The notes under the pieces were generated by a model. The model was not told the DNA's origin. It worked only from the letters and a program-made list of their open reading frames with translations, and did no database searches. From Gemmatimonadota bacterium (lineage in GTDB: Bacteria; Gemmatimonadota; Gemmatimonadetes; Gemmatimonadales; GWC2-71-9), in NCBI GenBank assembly GCA_003222235.1, contig QHVD01000342.1, forward strand, positions 1 through 6,343: DNA of 6,343 bases, read 5' to 3'. The translations under genes were made by a program, and so were the position numbers. Numbering within the stretch: position 1 is the stretch's first letter; each line of letters opens with the position of its first letter. Shown here in pieces: positions 1 through 5,517 of this stretch.

Positions 1-1746
1 CACGGCGGCCTCGGCGACTTCCGGGACCGTCAGACAGGCGGACTCGATCTCCTTCGTGCCGAGGCGGTGGCCGGCGACGTTGATGACGTCGTCAATGCGG
101 CCCAGTATGCGGAAGTAGCCGTCCGCCGCCTGCACCGCCCCATCGCCGCACATGAAGGGCCAGTCGCGCCAATCCCTGCTTTGGGGATTCTTGTTGTACT
201 TGGCGAAATAGGTCTTGATGTAGCGGTCGCGGTCGCCCCAGATCGTCTGCATGATGCCCGGCCACGGGTTGCGGATACAGATGTTGCCCGCCTTGCCGGA
301 CCCCTTGGGAACCTCTGCGCCGGTCTCGTCGTAAACCACCGGATGAATCCCGGGCGCCCCGGGACCGCAGCTGCCCGGCTTCATCGCGTGAATCGCCGGA
401 ACGGTGGTGCCGAGAAAGCCGCCGGTTTCGGTCAGCCACCACGTATCGGTGATGACGGCTTCCCGCTTGCCGACCTCGTCGTAATACCAGCGCCATGCTT
501 CCGGCTCGATCGGCTCGCCCACCGTGGTCATCGACTTGAAGTGGTACTTGTACTTGCGCGGCTCCTGGGGACCGAGCTTCCGCAGCATCCGAACCGCCGT
601 GGGCGCGGTGTGGAAGATGTTCACGCCCAAACGCTCGGCAATGCGCCAAGGCCGCCCCGCGTCGGGAAACGTCGGCACGCCCTCGTACAGGACGCTGGTC
701 GCCGCGTTCGCCAGGGGACCGTAGACGATGTAAGAGTGCCCGGTGATCCACCCGATGTCCGCCATGCACCAATAGGTATCTTCCGGATGGATGTCGAGAA
801 TCCACTTGGACGTGGCGGTGACGTAGGACAAATAGCCCCCGATGCTGTGTTGCGCTCCCTTGGGCTTGCCCGTCGTGCCGCTCGAGTACATCAAGAACAG
901 CGCCGCCTCCGACGGCAGGGCAACCGGCTCCACCTTCTTGCCCTTGTGGTCCTTGAGCAGGTCGTTCACGAAGAAGTCGCGACCTGGAACCATCGGCGTC
1001 TGCGCGGAGTATGCTCCGGGGTAGCGCTGCCATACCAAAACCTTCTCGACGTGCTGCCCCAGGTCTTGCGCCGTTCGGACCGCGATGTCGGCATTCGCCT
1101 TGTGGTCGATCAGCGCGCCGTTGCGCCAGTAGCCGTCCATCGTAATCAGCACGTGGCTGCCCGAATCGTGAATGCGGGAGCCGCACGCCTGGCCGCTGAA
1201 GCCGCCGAACACTTGTGAGTGGATGATGCCCAGACGGGCACATGCCAGCATCGTGATCGGCAACTCCGGAACCATGGGCATGTGCAGGGTGACGCGGTCT
1301 CCAGCCTTGAGGCCCATGTCGCGGAGCAACGCAGCCACTTCGTTCACGCTGGTATACAACTCCTGATACTTGATTGCCACGTCCGGCTCCGCTTCCGGCT
1401 CGGGCACGAAAATGAGCGCGGCTTTGTTCCTGTACTGTTCCAGGTGGCGGTCCACGCAGTTGTATGACGCATTGAGCCTGCCACCGACGAACCATTTCCA
1501 GAACGGCGCATCACTGGTATCGAGCACGGTGTGATACGGTTCGAACCAGGTCAGCATGTCCGCATATTCCCGGAAGCAGTCGGGAAAGCGGTCGAGGCCG
1601 AACTTTTCCAAGATGCGCGGGTCTCGCATGTTCGCCTGTGCTTTGAATTTCTCGGAAGGTTGATAGTATCCCTCTTCCTTCCAGTGCACAGCGATCTGCG
1701 CTTCGCTGACCTCGGTTAGTTCCCGGGTCTCAGTGGTCTTGGCCAT
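1..1746 (-). CDS. acs: Acetyl-CoA synthetase (AMP-forming), 3' end outside window
   Basis: Acetate:CoA ligase, which activates acetate with ATP to acetyl-AMP and then forms acetyl-CoA in the cytoplasm. I translated 582 uninterrupted codons from the ATG at 1746 down to base 1; the gene continues beyond the window. Visible landmarks: N-terminal ACAS_N region with the LN..YNCVDRHL motif; HSQVFGGFSG; the phosphate-binding loop YSSGTTGKPKG at residues 287-297; the GWITGHSY motif; the substrate and adenylate motif DTWWLTETGG at 434-443, whose second Trp is typical of acetate-sized pockets; GDGA with Asp535; and the hinge region GRIDDVINVAGHRLG around 549-563. The catalytic and acetylatable lysine near the C-terminus is not in the window. 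Oddities: Leu438 stands where Gln is usual in DTWWQTETGG, and there is an insertion of several residues before GDGA. No strong Shine-Dalgarno is seen, only AGCGGGT upstream. The family assignment is firm; acetate as the substrate is very likely. Confidence 0.96.
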   Translation of the reverse strand, partial: MAKTTETRELTEVSEAQIAVHWKEEGYYQPSEKFKAQANMRDPRILEKFGLDRFPDCFREYADMLTWFEPYHTVLDTSDAPFWKWFVGGRLNASYNCVDRHLEQYRNKAALIFVPEPEAEPDVAIKYQELYTSVNEVAALLRDMGLKAGDRVTLHMPMVPELPITMLACARLGIIHSQVFGGFSGQACGSRIHDSGSHVLITMDGYWRNGALIDHKANADIAVRTAQDLGQHVEKVLVWQRYPGAYSAQTPMVPGRDFFVNDLLKDHKGKKVEPVALPSEAALFLMYSSGTTGKPKGAQHSIGGYLSYVTATSKWILDIHPEDTYWCMADIGWITGHSYIVYGPLANAATSVLYEGVPTFPDAGRPWRIAERLGVNIFHTAPTAVRMLRKLGPQEPRKYKYHFKSMTTVGEPIEPEAWRWYYDEVGKREAVITDTWWLTETGGFLGTTVPAIHAMKPGSCGPGAPGIHPVVYDETGAEVPKGSGKAGNICIRNPWPGIMQTIWGDRDRYIKTYFAKYNKNPQSRDWRDWPFMCGDGAVQAADGYFRILGRIDDVINVAGHRLGTKEIESACLTVPEVAEAAV

Positions 1747-1756
1747 GTGATTTACC

Positions 1757-1868
1757 CGCTAGTGCCGTTCCAACTATTTGTGCCCGGGGTTTCGATGGGC
1801 AGTGGGGCCGTAGGTGTAGCGCTTCGCGGATCGCCGTTTAGGCTCGATAAGTTGGAACGGCGCTAGCG
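1757..1868. repeat. Inverted repeat flanking a 74-bp spacer upstream of acs
   Basis: Two 19-nt arms, 1757-1775 and 1850-1868, are reverse complements with a single mismatch (CGCTAG-T/C-GCCGTTCCAACT). They enclose 74 bases with no obvious coding content. The left arm ends 10 nt before the acs start codon, so the structure lies in the acs leader or promoter. In a plus-strand RNA the mismatch would be a G-U wobble; in the acs (minus) transcript it would be a C-A mismatch. It could be a MITE-like mobile fragment with terminal inverted repeats, or an RNA/operator structure. No target-site duplication is evident. Confidence 0.6.
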
Positions 1869-1894
1869 AACCCATAACCCGTTGCCGTCCCGCA

Positions 1895-1920
1895 CATGCC
1901 GGTCCGGCGCCTTCAGCGCC
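1895..1920. repeat. Single REP-like palindrome (CTTCAG core)
   Basis: GGCGC-CTTCA-GCGCC at 1906-1920 forms a 5-bp stem. It is preceded by GCCG-GTC-CGGC at 1898-1908, which overlaps it. Read on the minus strand, the CTGAAG core followed by a CCGG/CGGC block resembles the units in the array at 5518-5617, so this may be an isolated copy of the same repeat family. The likeness covers only about 20 bases and is imperfect. Confidence 0.4.
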
Positions 1921-1923
1921 GCG

Positions 1924-2091
1924 TTGACCTTCCCGCGAGCGAGCGCCTTGTCCCAAGGGTAGAACGACTGCGCGTTTTCGTCTCGTTAACGTATGCGCCG
2001 CGCTCGACGCGAGGTCAAGGAGTGTCGTGGCCTTGCAATATGCGCCACGCCGCTCGCTCTGCGACGGCGGGAGCGTGAGGAGTCCCACGAC
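1924..2091. other. Highly structured intergenic region, possible RNA element
   Basis: No ORF here looks real, but pairing is extensive. Arm 1924-1945 (TTGACCT, CGCG, CGAGCG blocks) pairs with 2001-2018 (CGCTCG, CGCG, AGGTCAA) to give 17 base pairs broken only by small bulges. Inside it lie hairpin CCTTG-TCC-CAAGG (1946-1958) and a second AACGA/TCGTT stem (1963-1967 with 1983-1987), so the whole resembles a three-way junction. Downstream, GTCGTGG (2024-2030) pairs with CCACGAC (2085-2091) and encloses CGCTC/GAGCG (2051-2055 with 2071-2075). This could be a structured RNA, a long leader, or decayed repeat DNA; in GC-rich DNA some of it may be chance. The strand is undetermined. Confidence 0.25.
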
Positions 2092-2130
2092 CGTTTCGAC
2101 AACTGGTTGATGAGCCGCAGGTTAGCCGGC

Positions 2131-2147
2131 TGGCACTGGAGTCGCAT
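2131..2147 (+). promoter_or_regulatory. Candidate sigma-54 (RpoN) promoter for the STAS gene
   Basis: TGGCAC at 2131-2136 and TCGCAT at 2142-2147 place GG (2132-2133) and GC (2144-2145) exactly 10 nt apart, the invariant -24/-12 spacing of sigma-54 promoters. The -12 box has C where T is usual (TTGC). A start about 12 nt downstream of the GC would be near 2157, just before the STAS gene. No enhancer site was identified. Only one element pair supports this, so it is tentative. Confidence 0.3.
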
Positions 2148-2168
2148 ACGAGTCTGCTCCGGTAACCT

Positions 2169-2510
2169 ATGGAGCTAACGGTGGAGGAGCTGGCTAGAAT
2201 GTCGACGCGCCCGGCCGAAAAGATGCTGGCCGCACCCGAGGCGCTGAACCTCGACACGCGGACCACGTTTCGCCGCGCCGCCACCGAGCTGTTGGAGCAG
2301 CTACCGGAGGGCGCTGGGCGGCTGGTCATCGAGTTGTCGGGGACGCGGGCGGTGGACAGCGCCGGATTGGGCGCGCTGATGCTGATCCAACGCAAGGCCT
2401 CCGAGCGCCGGCTGACCGTGTGCCTGCGGGGCGCGAACGACGAGCTGCGGTTCCTGCTGGTCTTGACCAAGCTGGACGACCTATTCGAACTGGAGAGCGG
2501 CGCGTCGTAA
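2169..2510 (+). CDS. STAS-domain protein, anti-sigma factor antagonist-like
   Basis: A 113-aa single STAS domain of the SpoIIAA/RsbV type. Such proteins release a sigma factor by binding its anti-sigma kinase, and are switched off when a conserved Ser is phosphorylated. The core VIELSGTRAVDSAGLGALML (residues 53-72) contains the DSAGL signature, with Ser64 equivalent to the phosphorylated Ser58 of Bacillus SpoIIAA. The C-terminal half (LTVCLRGANDELRFLL..KLDDLFEL) matches the family strand-helix pattern. Start choice: ATG 2169 gives MELTVEE, which resembles the usual first strand, but has no Shine-Dalgarno. ATG 2199 (M11) has GGAGG 11 nt upstream and would give 103 aa. The linker between the first strand and LDTRTT is longer than usual. 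There is no anti-sigma kinase or sigma gene beside it, so its partner is unknown. It probably shares a transcript with the exported protein 47 nt downstream. STAS fold firm; role inferred. Confidence 0.88.
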   Translation: MELTVEELARMSTRPAEKMLAAPEALNLDTRTTFRRAATELLEQLPEGAGRLVIELSGTRAVDSAGLGALMLIQRKASERRLTVCLRGANDELRFLLVLTKLDDLFELESGAS

Positions 2511-2520
2511 CGCCGCCGTA

Positions 2521-2542
2521 AAGGGCCCTGGAAAGGCCCCTT
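2521..2542 (+). other. Intercistronic hairpin between STAS gene and next gene
   Basis: AAGGGCC (2521-2527) pairs with GGCCCCTT (2535-2542) with one bulged C, leaving a 7-nt loop. It is not followed by a T run, so it is not a convincing terminator. It ends directly before the GAGAGGA ribosome-binding site of the next gene and could modulate translation or transcript processing. Confidence 0.35.
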
Positions 2543-2557
2543 GAGAGGAATCTGGGC

Positions 2558-2941
2558 GTGGACAACATACGCTGGTACCATCGGTTGAGCCTCCTCATGG
2601 TCTTGGGGATGGCACTTGCAGCGGCCCTATTTCCTCACTCGGCGACCACGGCGTCCGCTTCAGACGTGATCGAAAGGCCCCGTCAGGCTCGCGTGGTGGC
2701 GCGATTCAAGTGCGCGAAGTCCGGCGGGCCGGATTTGCATTCCCGGCTGAACGTCTACCTGTTCGAAGACGGTGTGGCTCGTCTGTTCCCGCTTCGCAGG
2801 GGACGGGGGCAGCCCGACGGCGTGGCCCAGTATCCCTGGGTGCGGATGAACGCCTCGACGCTTCGTATCGGTCACGCCACCGGCGCATTGGCGCCCAGTG
2901 GCGATATGGAGATGTCCGGCATGCACTGTCTTCACCAGTAA
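2558..2941 (+). CDS. Small exported protein of unknown function
   Basis: A 127-aa protein starting at GTG 2558, chosen because GAGAGGA (2543-2549) sits 8 nt upstream. The N-terminus looks like a Sec signal peptide: charged MDNIRWYHR, a hydrophobic stretch LSLLMVLGMALAAAL (residues 10-24), then a small-residue region ending TASAS, giving likely cleavage near residue 35. The mature part of about 92 residues has two cysteines, Cys52 and Cys124, that could form a disulfide in the periplasm or outside the cell. It contains strand-like stretches (ARVVARFKC, LNVYLFEDGVARLF, STLRIGHATG) suggesting a small beta-rich domain. I do not recognise the family. It follows the STAS gene on the same strand at 47 nt, so co-transcription is plausible. 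Existence of the gene is well supported by the RBS, signal peptide and codon use; its function is unknown. Confidence 0.75.
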   Translation: MDNIRWYHRLSLLMVLGMALAAALFPHSATTASASDVIERPRQARVVARFKCAKSGGPDLHSRLNVYLFEDGVARLFPLRRGRGQPDGVAQYPWVRMNASTLRIGHATGALAPSGDMEMSGMHCLHQ

Positions 2942-2970
2942 CAACCGGACGGCGCCAAGGCGCGGCTGAC

Positions 2971-3159
2971 GTGTTCAACTACGATCGCTTGCTGACTCGG
3001 TCCCCCACCCTCGTGTCGAGCGACTACCCTCGTTCGCTCACCACGTTCTCCACCATCCTGACTTCCGTCAGCGGAGAAGCCGTTGCGGTTCATTCGTTTC
3101 ACGTGCCGCCGAGGTGGGCCTGGTGGGCGCTGGCATACTCTGATTACTACGCCAACTAG
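2971..3159 (+). CDS. Doubtful small ORF, 62 codons
   Basis: A GTG-initiated frame encoding MFNYDRLLTRSP... and ending ...WAWWALAYSDYYAN. In favour: about three quarters of its codons end in G or C, it lies on the same strand as its upstream neighbour, and its stop is only 15 nt before a strong terminator, which otherwise would sit about 230 nt behind the last gene. Against: there is no good Shine-Dalgarno, no recognised motif, and the frame is open further upstream into the preceding gene. It may be a long 3' untranslated region or a decayed gene instead. Confidence 0.22.
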   Translation: MFNYDRLLTRSPTLVSSDYPRSLTTFSTILTSVSGEAVAVHSFHVPPRWAWWALAYSDYYAN

Positions 3160-3174
3160 ACGCACGGACGCATG

Positions 3175-3203
3175 AAAAAAGACGTGTAAAAGACGTCTTT
3201 TTT
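3175..3203. terminator. Strong intrinsic terminator, probably bidirectional
   Basis: AAAAAAGACG (3175-3184) and CGTCTTTTTT (3194-3203) are perfect reverse complements separated by 9 nt. The A run and T run let it act on either strand. A nested palindrome AAAAGACGTCTTTT (3188-3201) offers an alternative, cruciform-like pairing. It closes the STAS/exported-protein transcript and separates it from the ccm operon. Confidence 0.85.
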
Positions 3204-3259
3204 CCACGCCTCCTTCTCACGATATTGCCCCACCATGGGCGCACCCCTAGCGCCGTGCG

Positions 3260-3964
3260 ATGCTCCGCGCTGACGGGCTCCGGCACGCCTTTGGCCACGT
3301 GATGGCGCTGGATGACATCTCCTTCAGCCTCGCGCCCGGTCGAACGCTCGTCATCTTCGGTCCCAATGGGGCGGGGAAGACGACGCTCCTGAAGGTGCTC
3401 GCGGGTCTGATCCGGCCGCAGGCGGGATGCGCCACCGTGGCCGGGGGGCGCGGTGCCATCGGCTGGATCGGGCACCAGAGTCACCTCTACGGGCACCTCA
3501 CGGTGACGGAGAATCTGCTGTTCTGGGCGGCGCTGTACGACGTCCCCGCCGAACGGCGGCGGGCGCGCGCCGCGGAGGTGATGCGCCGTCTCGCGATCGC
3601 GGACCAGGCCGACCGACGGGTCTGGGCCCTCTCCCGCGGGCTGGCGCAGCGGGCCGCGATCGCGAAGGCGCTGATGCACGACCCGCAAGTGCTGCTCCTC
3701 GACGAGCCGTTCACGGGGCTGGACCTCGCGGCCGCGGGGGAGGTTCGCGCTCTGCTCGCCCAGCTCCGTGGCGCCGGCCGGGTGGTCGTCCTCGCCACGC
3801 ACAACATAGACGAAGGGATCGAACTGGCCACCGACGTGGCGTTCCAGCGGCGCGGCCGTTTCGTGCACTTCGCGCCACGCGGGGCGCACGAGTCGGCCGA
3901 GATCGCGGAAGCGTACCGGCGTGCCGTTGGGGCGGGGGGAGCGGGGGGGACGGCTGGTGGGTGA
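3260..3964 (+). CDS. ccmA: Haem exporter ATP-binding subunit CcmA
   Basis: ATPase of the CcmABCD complex (cytochrome c maturation System I), which uses ATP hydrolysis to release haem-loaded CcmE from CcmC. 234 aa, slightly longer than the usual ~205-220. ABC ATPase landmarks in order: Walker A GPNGAGKTT (34-42), Q-loop Gln73, signature LSRGLAQR (124-131, the degenerate form typical of CcmA rather than LSGGQ), Walker B VLLLDEP (144-150), and switch His181. The last ~11 residues are Gly/Ala-rich and overlap the G-rich ribosome-binding region of ccmB. The start ATG 3260 fits the family N-terminus (LRADGLRHAFG), but no Shine-Dalgarno precedes it. Its stop overlaps the ccmB start by 8 nt. Assignment rests on the signature together with the ccmBCD context. 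Confidence 0.95.
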   Translation: MLRADGLRHAFGHVMALDDISFSLAPGRTLVIFGPNGAGKTTLLKVLAGLIRPQAGCATVAGGRGAIGWIGHQSHLYGHLTVTENLLFWAALYDVPAERRRARAAEVMRRLAIADQADRRVWALSRGLAQRAAIAKALMHDPQVLLLDEPFTGLDLAAAGEVRALLAQLRGAGRVVVLATHNIDEGIELATDVAFQRRGRFVHFAPRGAHESAEIAEAYRRAVGAGGAGGTAGG

Positions 3965-4637
3965 CACCCTGCGCCACGCCTGGACGATCGCGCGCAAGGA
4001 CCTGCTCCTCGAGTTTCGCACGCGCACGGCCGTGCTGTCTGCCGTCGTGTTTACGGCGCTGGTACTGACGGTGTTCAACTTCGGACGCGACCCGACCGCC
4101 GTGGCGACGATCGACCTGGCGCCGAGCATCCTGTGGGTGACGTTCAGCTTCGCCGCGATTCTCGCCCTGAACCGCGCGTTCCAGCTCGAGCTCGAGAACG
4201 AGGCCTTGGAAGGGCTGCTCGTGTCGCCCATCAGCCGCACCAGCCTGTACCTCGGTAAGCTCGTCGCCAACCTGATGTTCGTGGCGGTGGTGGAGTGCGT
4301 CGCTTTGCCCCTCTTCGTGCTGTTCTTCGACGTTTCCGTGTGGCGGGTCCTGGCGCCGCTCATCGCGGTGATCGCCCTCGCGACCGTGGGGTTCGTGGCG
4401 GTGGGGACCCTGTTCAGCGCGATGGTGATCCGCACGCGCTTCGCCGAGCTGATGCTCCCGGTGCTGCTGCTGCCGTTCTTCATCCCACCGCTCACGGGCG
4501 CGGTGCAGGCGACGGCGCGGTTGCTGGACGGGCGTCCCTTGAGTGAGGCGGCGGGTTGGCTTAGGTTGCTGGCCGCCTACGACGTCGCGTTCCTCGTGCT
4601 CGCGACGCTGCTCTTCCCGCACACGGTGGACGAATGA
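3957..4637 (+). CDS. ccmB: Haem exporter permease subunit CcmB
   Basis: Inner-membrane subunit that partners CcmA in the CcmABCD complex. 226 aa from GTG 3957, within the normal CcmB size of ~220. Family pattern: HAWTIARKDLLLEFRTRT at the N-terminus, then LAPSILWVTFSFAAILALNR and the cytoplasmic NEALEGLLVSPISRTSLYLGK segment (81-101, matching the DGSLEQLMLLP region of E. coli CcmB). About six membrane segments are apparent: 24-41, 55-72, 102-125, 130-155, 164-187 and 205-222. The GTG 3957 start was chosen over GTG 3921 because GGGGGGGA lies 6 nt upstream and family proteins begin just before the ARKDL segment. It overlaps ccmA by 8 nt, and ccmC starts within its stop (ATGA), indicating translational coupling. 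Confidence 0.94.
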   Translation: MGDTLRHAWTIARKDLLLEFRTRTAVLSAVVFTALVLTVFNFGRDPTAVATIDLAPSILWVTFSFAAILALNRAFQLELENEALEGLLVSPISRTSLYLGKLVANLMFVAVVECVALPLFVLFFDVSVWRVLAPLIAVIALATVGFVAVGTLFSAMVIRTRFAELMLPVLLLPFFIPPLTGAVQATARLLDGRPLSEAAGWLRLLAAYDVAFLVLATLLFPHTVDE

Positions 4638-5362
4638 GACTTGCCCGCGCGGGCCGCTGGGTCACCCTCGTGGGGCTCGTGCTGCTGGCCGGGGTGTACC
4701 TCCGGGCGCTCGCCTTCACGCCCATCGAGCGGTCGCAGGGGCCGGCTCAAAAGATCTTCTATCTGCACATGCCGGCGGCGGTCTGGGCGGAGCTGGCGAT
4801 GGTGCTCGTCGGCCTTGCCGGAGTCTTCTATCTGTTTCTCAAGGACCCGCGGCTCGACCGGTTCGCCGCCGCGTCCGCCGAGGCCGGGACCGTCTTCGCC
4901 GCCATCGTGCTTACCACGGGACCGATCTGGGGGAAGCCGATCTGGGGGACCTGGTGGAGCTGGGATGCGCGGCTGACCCTCACCCTCCTCCTCTTTTTCC
5001 TTTATATGGGGTACTTGCTGCTCCGCAGCGCGACCCCCGACCCGGCGCTCCGCGCCAGGTACTCGGCGGTGCTCGGAATCTGCGGCCTGGTGCTGGTGCC
5101 CTTCATCCACCTGAGCACCGTGATGTTCCGCACGCTCCACCCTGCGCCGATCGTGCTGAAGCCGAGCCAGCCTTCCTTGCCGGGAAGCATGCTCATCACC
5201 CTGCTCTTCTCGTTCGGCGTCTTCACGCTTCTGTATATCGGCTTCGTGATGCAGCGTTACGGGTTGTCGCTGCTGCGAGAGGAGCTGGCGGCGCGGGAGC
5301 GGGCAGCGGCGGTCGCGAGGGGCCGGGGCGGGGGCGGGGGGGACGGCGGAGACGATGCCTGA
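4634..5362 (+). CDS. ccmC: Haem-handling protein CcmC
   Basis: Integral membrane haem-handling protein that binds haem at the periplasmic face and transfers it to CcmE. 242 aa, normal family length. The WWD motif is clear at residues 99-111 (WGKPIWGTWWSWD). The two conserved haem-ligand histidines are His45 (YLHMPAAVW, first periplasmic loop) and His169 (FRTLHP, matching His184 of E. coli CcmC). Six hydrophobic segments fit: about 8-26, 50-69, 84-98, 114-131, 145-165 and 187-207. The C-terminal tail after residue 220 is Arg/Ala-rich then Gly/Asp-rich, and looks variable. The start ATG shares bases with the ccmB stop (ATGA), with a GGTGGA just upstream. It overlaps ccmD by 8 nt. CcsA/CcmF also carry WWD motifs, but the size and the ccmAB neighbours support CcmC. 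Confidence 0.96.
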   Translation: MRLARAGRWVTLVGLVLLAGVYLRALAFTPIERSQGPAQKIFYLHMPAAVWAELAMVLVGLAGVFYLFLKDPRLDRFAAASAEAGTVFAAIVLTTGPIWGKPIWGTWWSWDARLTLTLLLFFLYMGYLLLRSATPDPALRARYSAVLGICGLVLVPFIHLSTVMFRTLHPAPIVLKPSQPSLPGSMLITLLFSFGVFTLLYIGFVMQRYGLSLLREELAARERAAAVARGRGGGGGDGGDDA

Positions 5363-5465
5363 GGTCCTGCAGAACGGCGGCTATGCTGTAGCGGCCTACA
5401 TCGTGACGGCCGCCATCCTTCTGGGGTACGCACTGTCACTGCACCGGCGTACGCGGCGACGCTAA
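5355..5465 (+). CDS. ccmD: Haem exporter small membrane subunit CcmD
   Basis: A 36-residue single-pass membrane protein of the CcmABCD complex; in the family it is needed to release holo-CcmE from CcmC. The translation MPEVLQNGGYAVAAYIVTA... shows the CcmD pattern: a short N-terminus with GGYA, a Tyr (Tyr15) at the start of a hydrophobic helix (about 10-28), then a strongly basic tail, LHRRTRRR. Its ATG lies inside the end of ccmC (ATGCCTGA, 8-nt overlap) with GGAG just upstream. The gene is too short for usual length cut-offs, and its place as the fourth gene of the operon is the expected one. It appears to be the last gene of this operon; no ccmE follows. Confidence 0.88.
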   Translation: MPEVLQNGGYAVAAYIVTAAILLGYALSLHRRTRRR

Positions 5466-5517
5466 GAGCGAGCTTCCGAAGAACCCCCTTAGGATTCCCC
5501 AACGTGGATTGATTGGA

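Noticed and set aside
92..1495. A 467-codon open frame on the minus strand, and a 383-codon frame on the plus strand, over the same region
   Set aside because: Both overlap the acs frame, which reads continuously with all family motifs. The alternatives are low-complexity Arg/Gly-rich translations produced by GC-rich codon use.
1852..1878. TTGGAA and CATAAC as a sigma-70 promoter
   Set aside because: Each box matches only 4 of 6 positions and the spacing is 15, too short; the first box is also part of the inverted repeat.
1774..2088. A 104-codon minus-strand ORF in the acs upstream region
   Set aside because: No RBS, no motif and arbitrary composition; it runs through the inverted repeat and the structured stems.
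1981..2130. Integron attC-like site suggested by GTTAAC and GTTAGCC
   Set aside because: The core motifs RYYYAAC and GTTRRRY are not present as a correctly spaced pair, and there is no integrase or cassette array.
2521..2542. Rho-independent terminator after the STAS gene
   Set aside because: The hairpin is not followed by a T run and runs straight into the RBS of the next gene.
3068..4622. Long minus-strand open frames opposite ccmA and ccmB
   Set aside because: Their translations are Arg/Ser/Thr-rich or Glu/His-rich with no motif, and the opposite strand encodes clear CcmA and CcmB.
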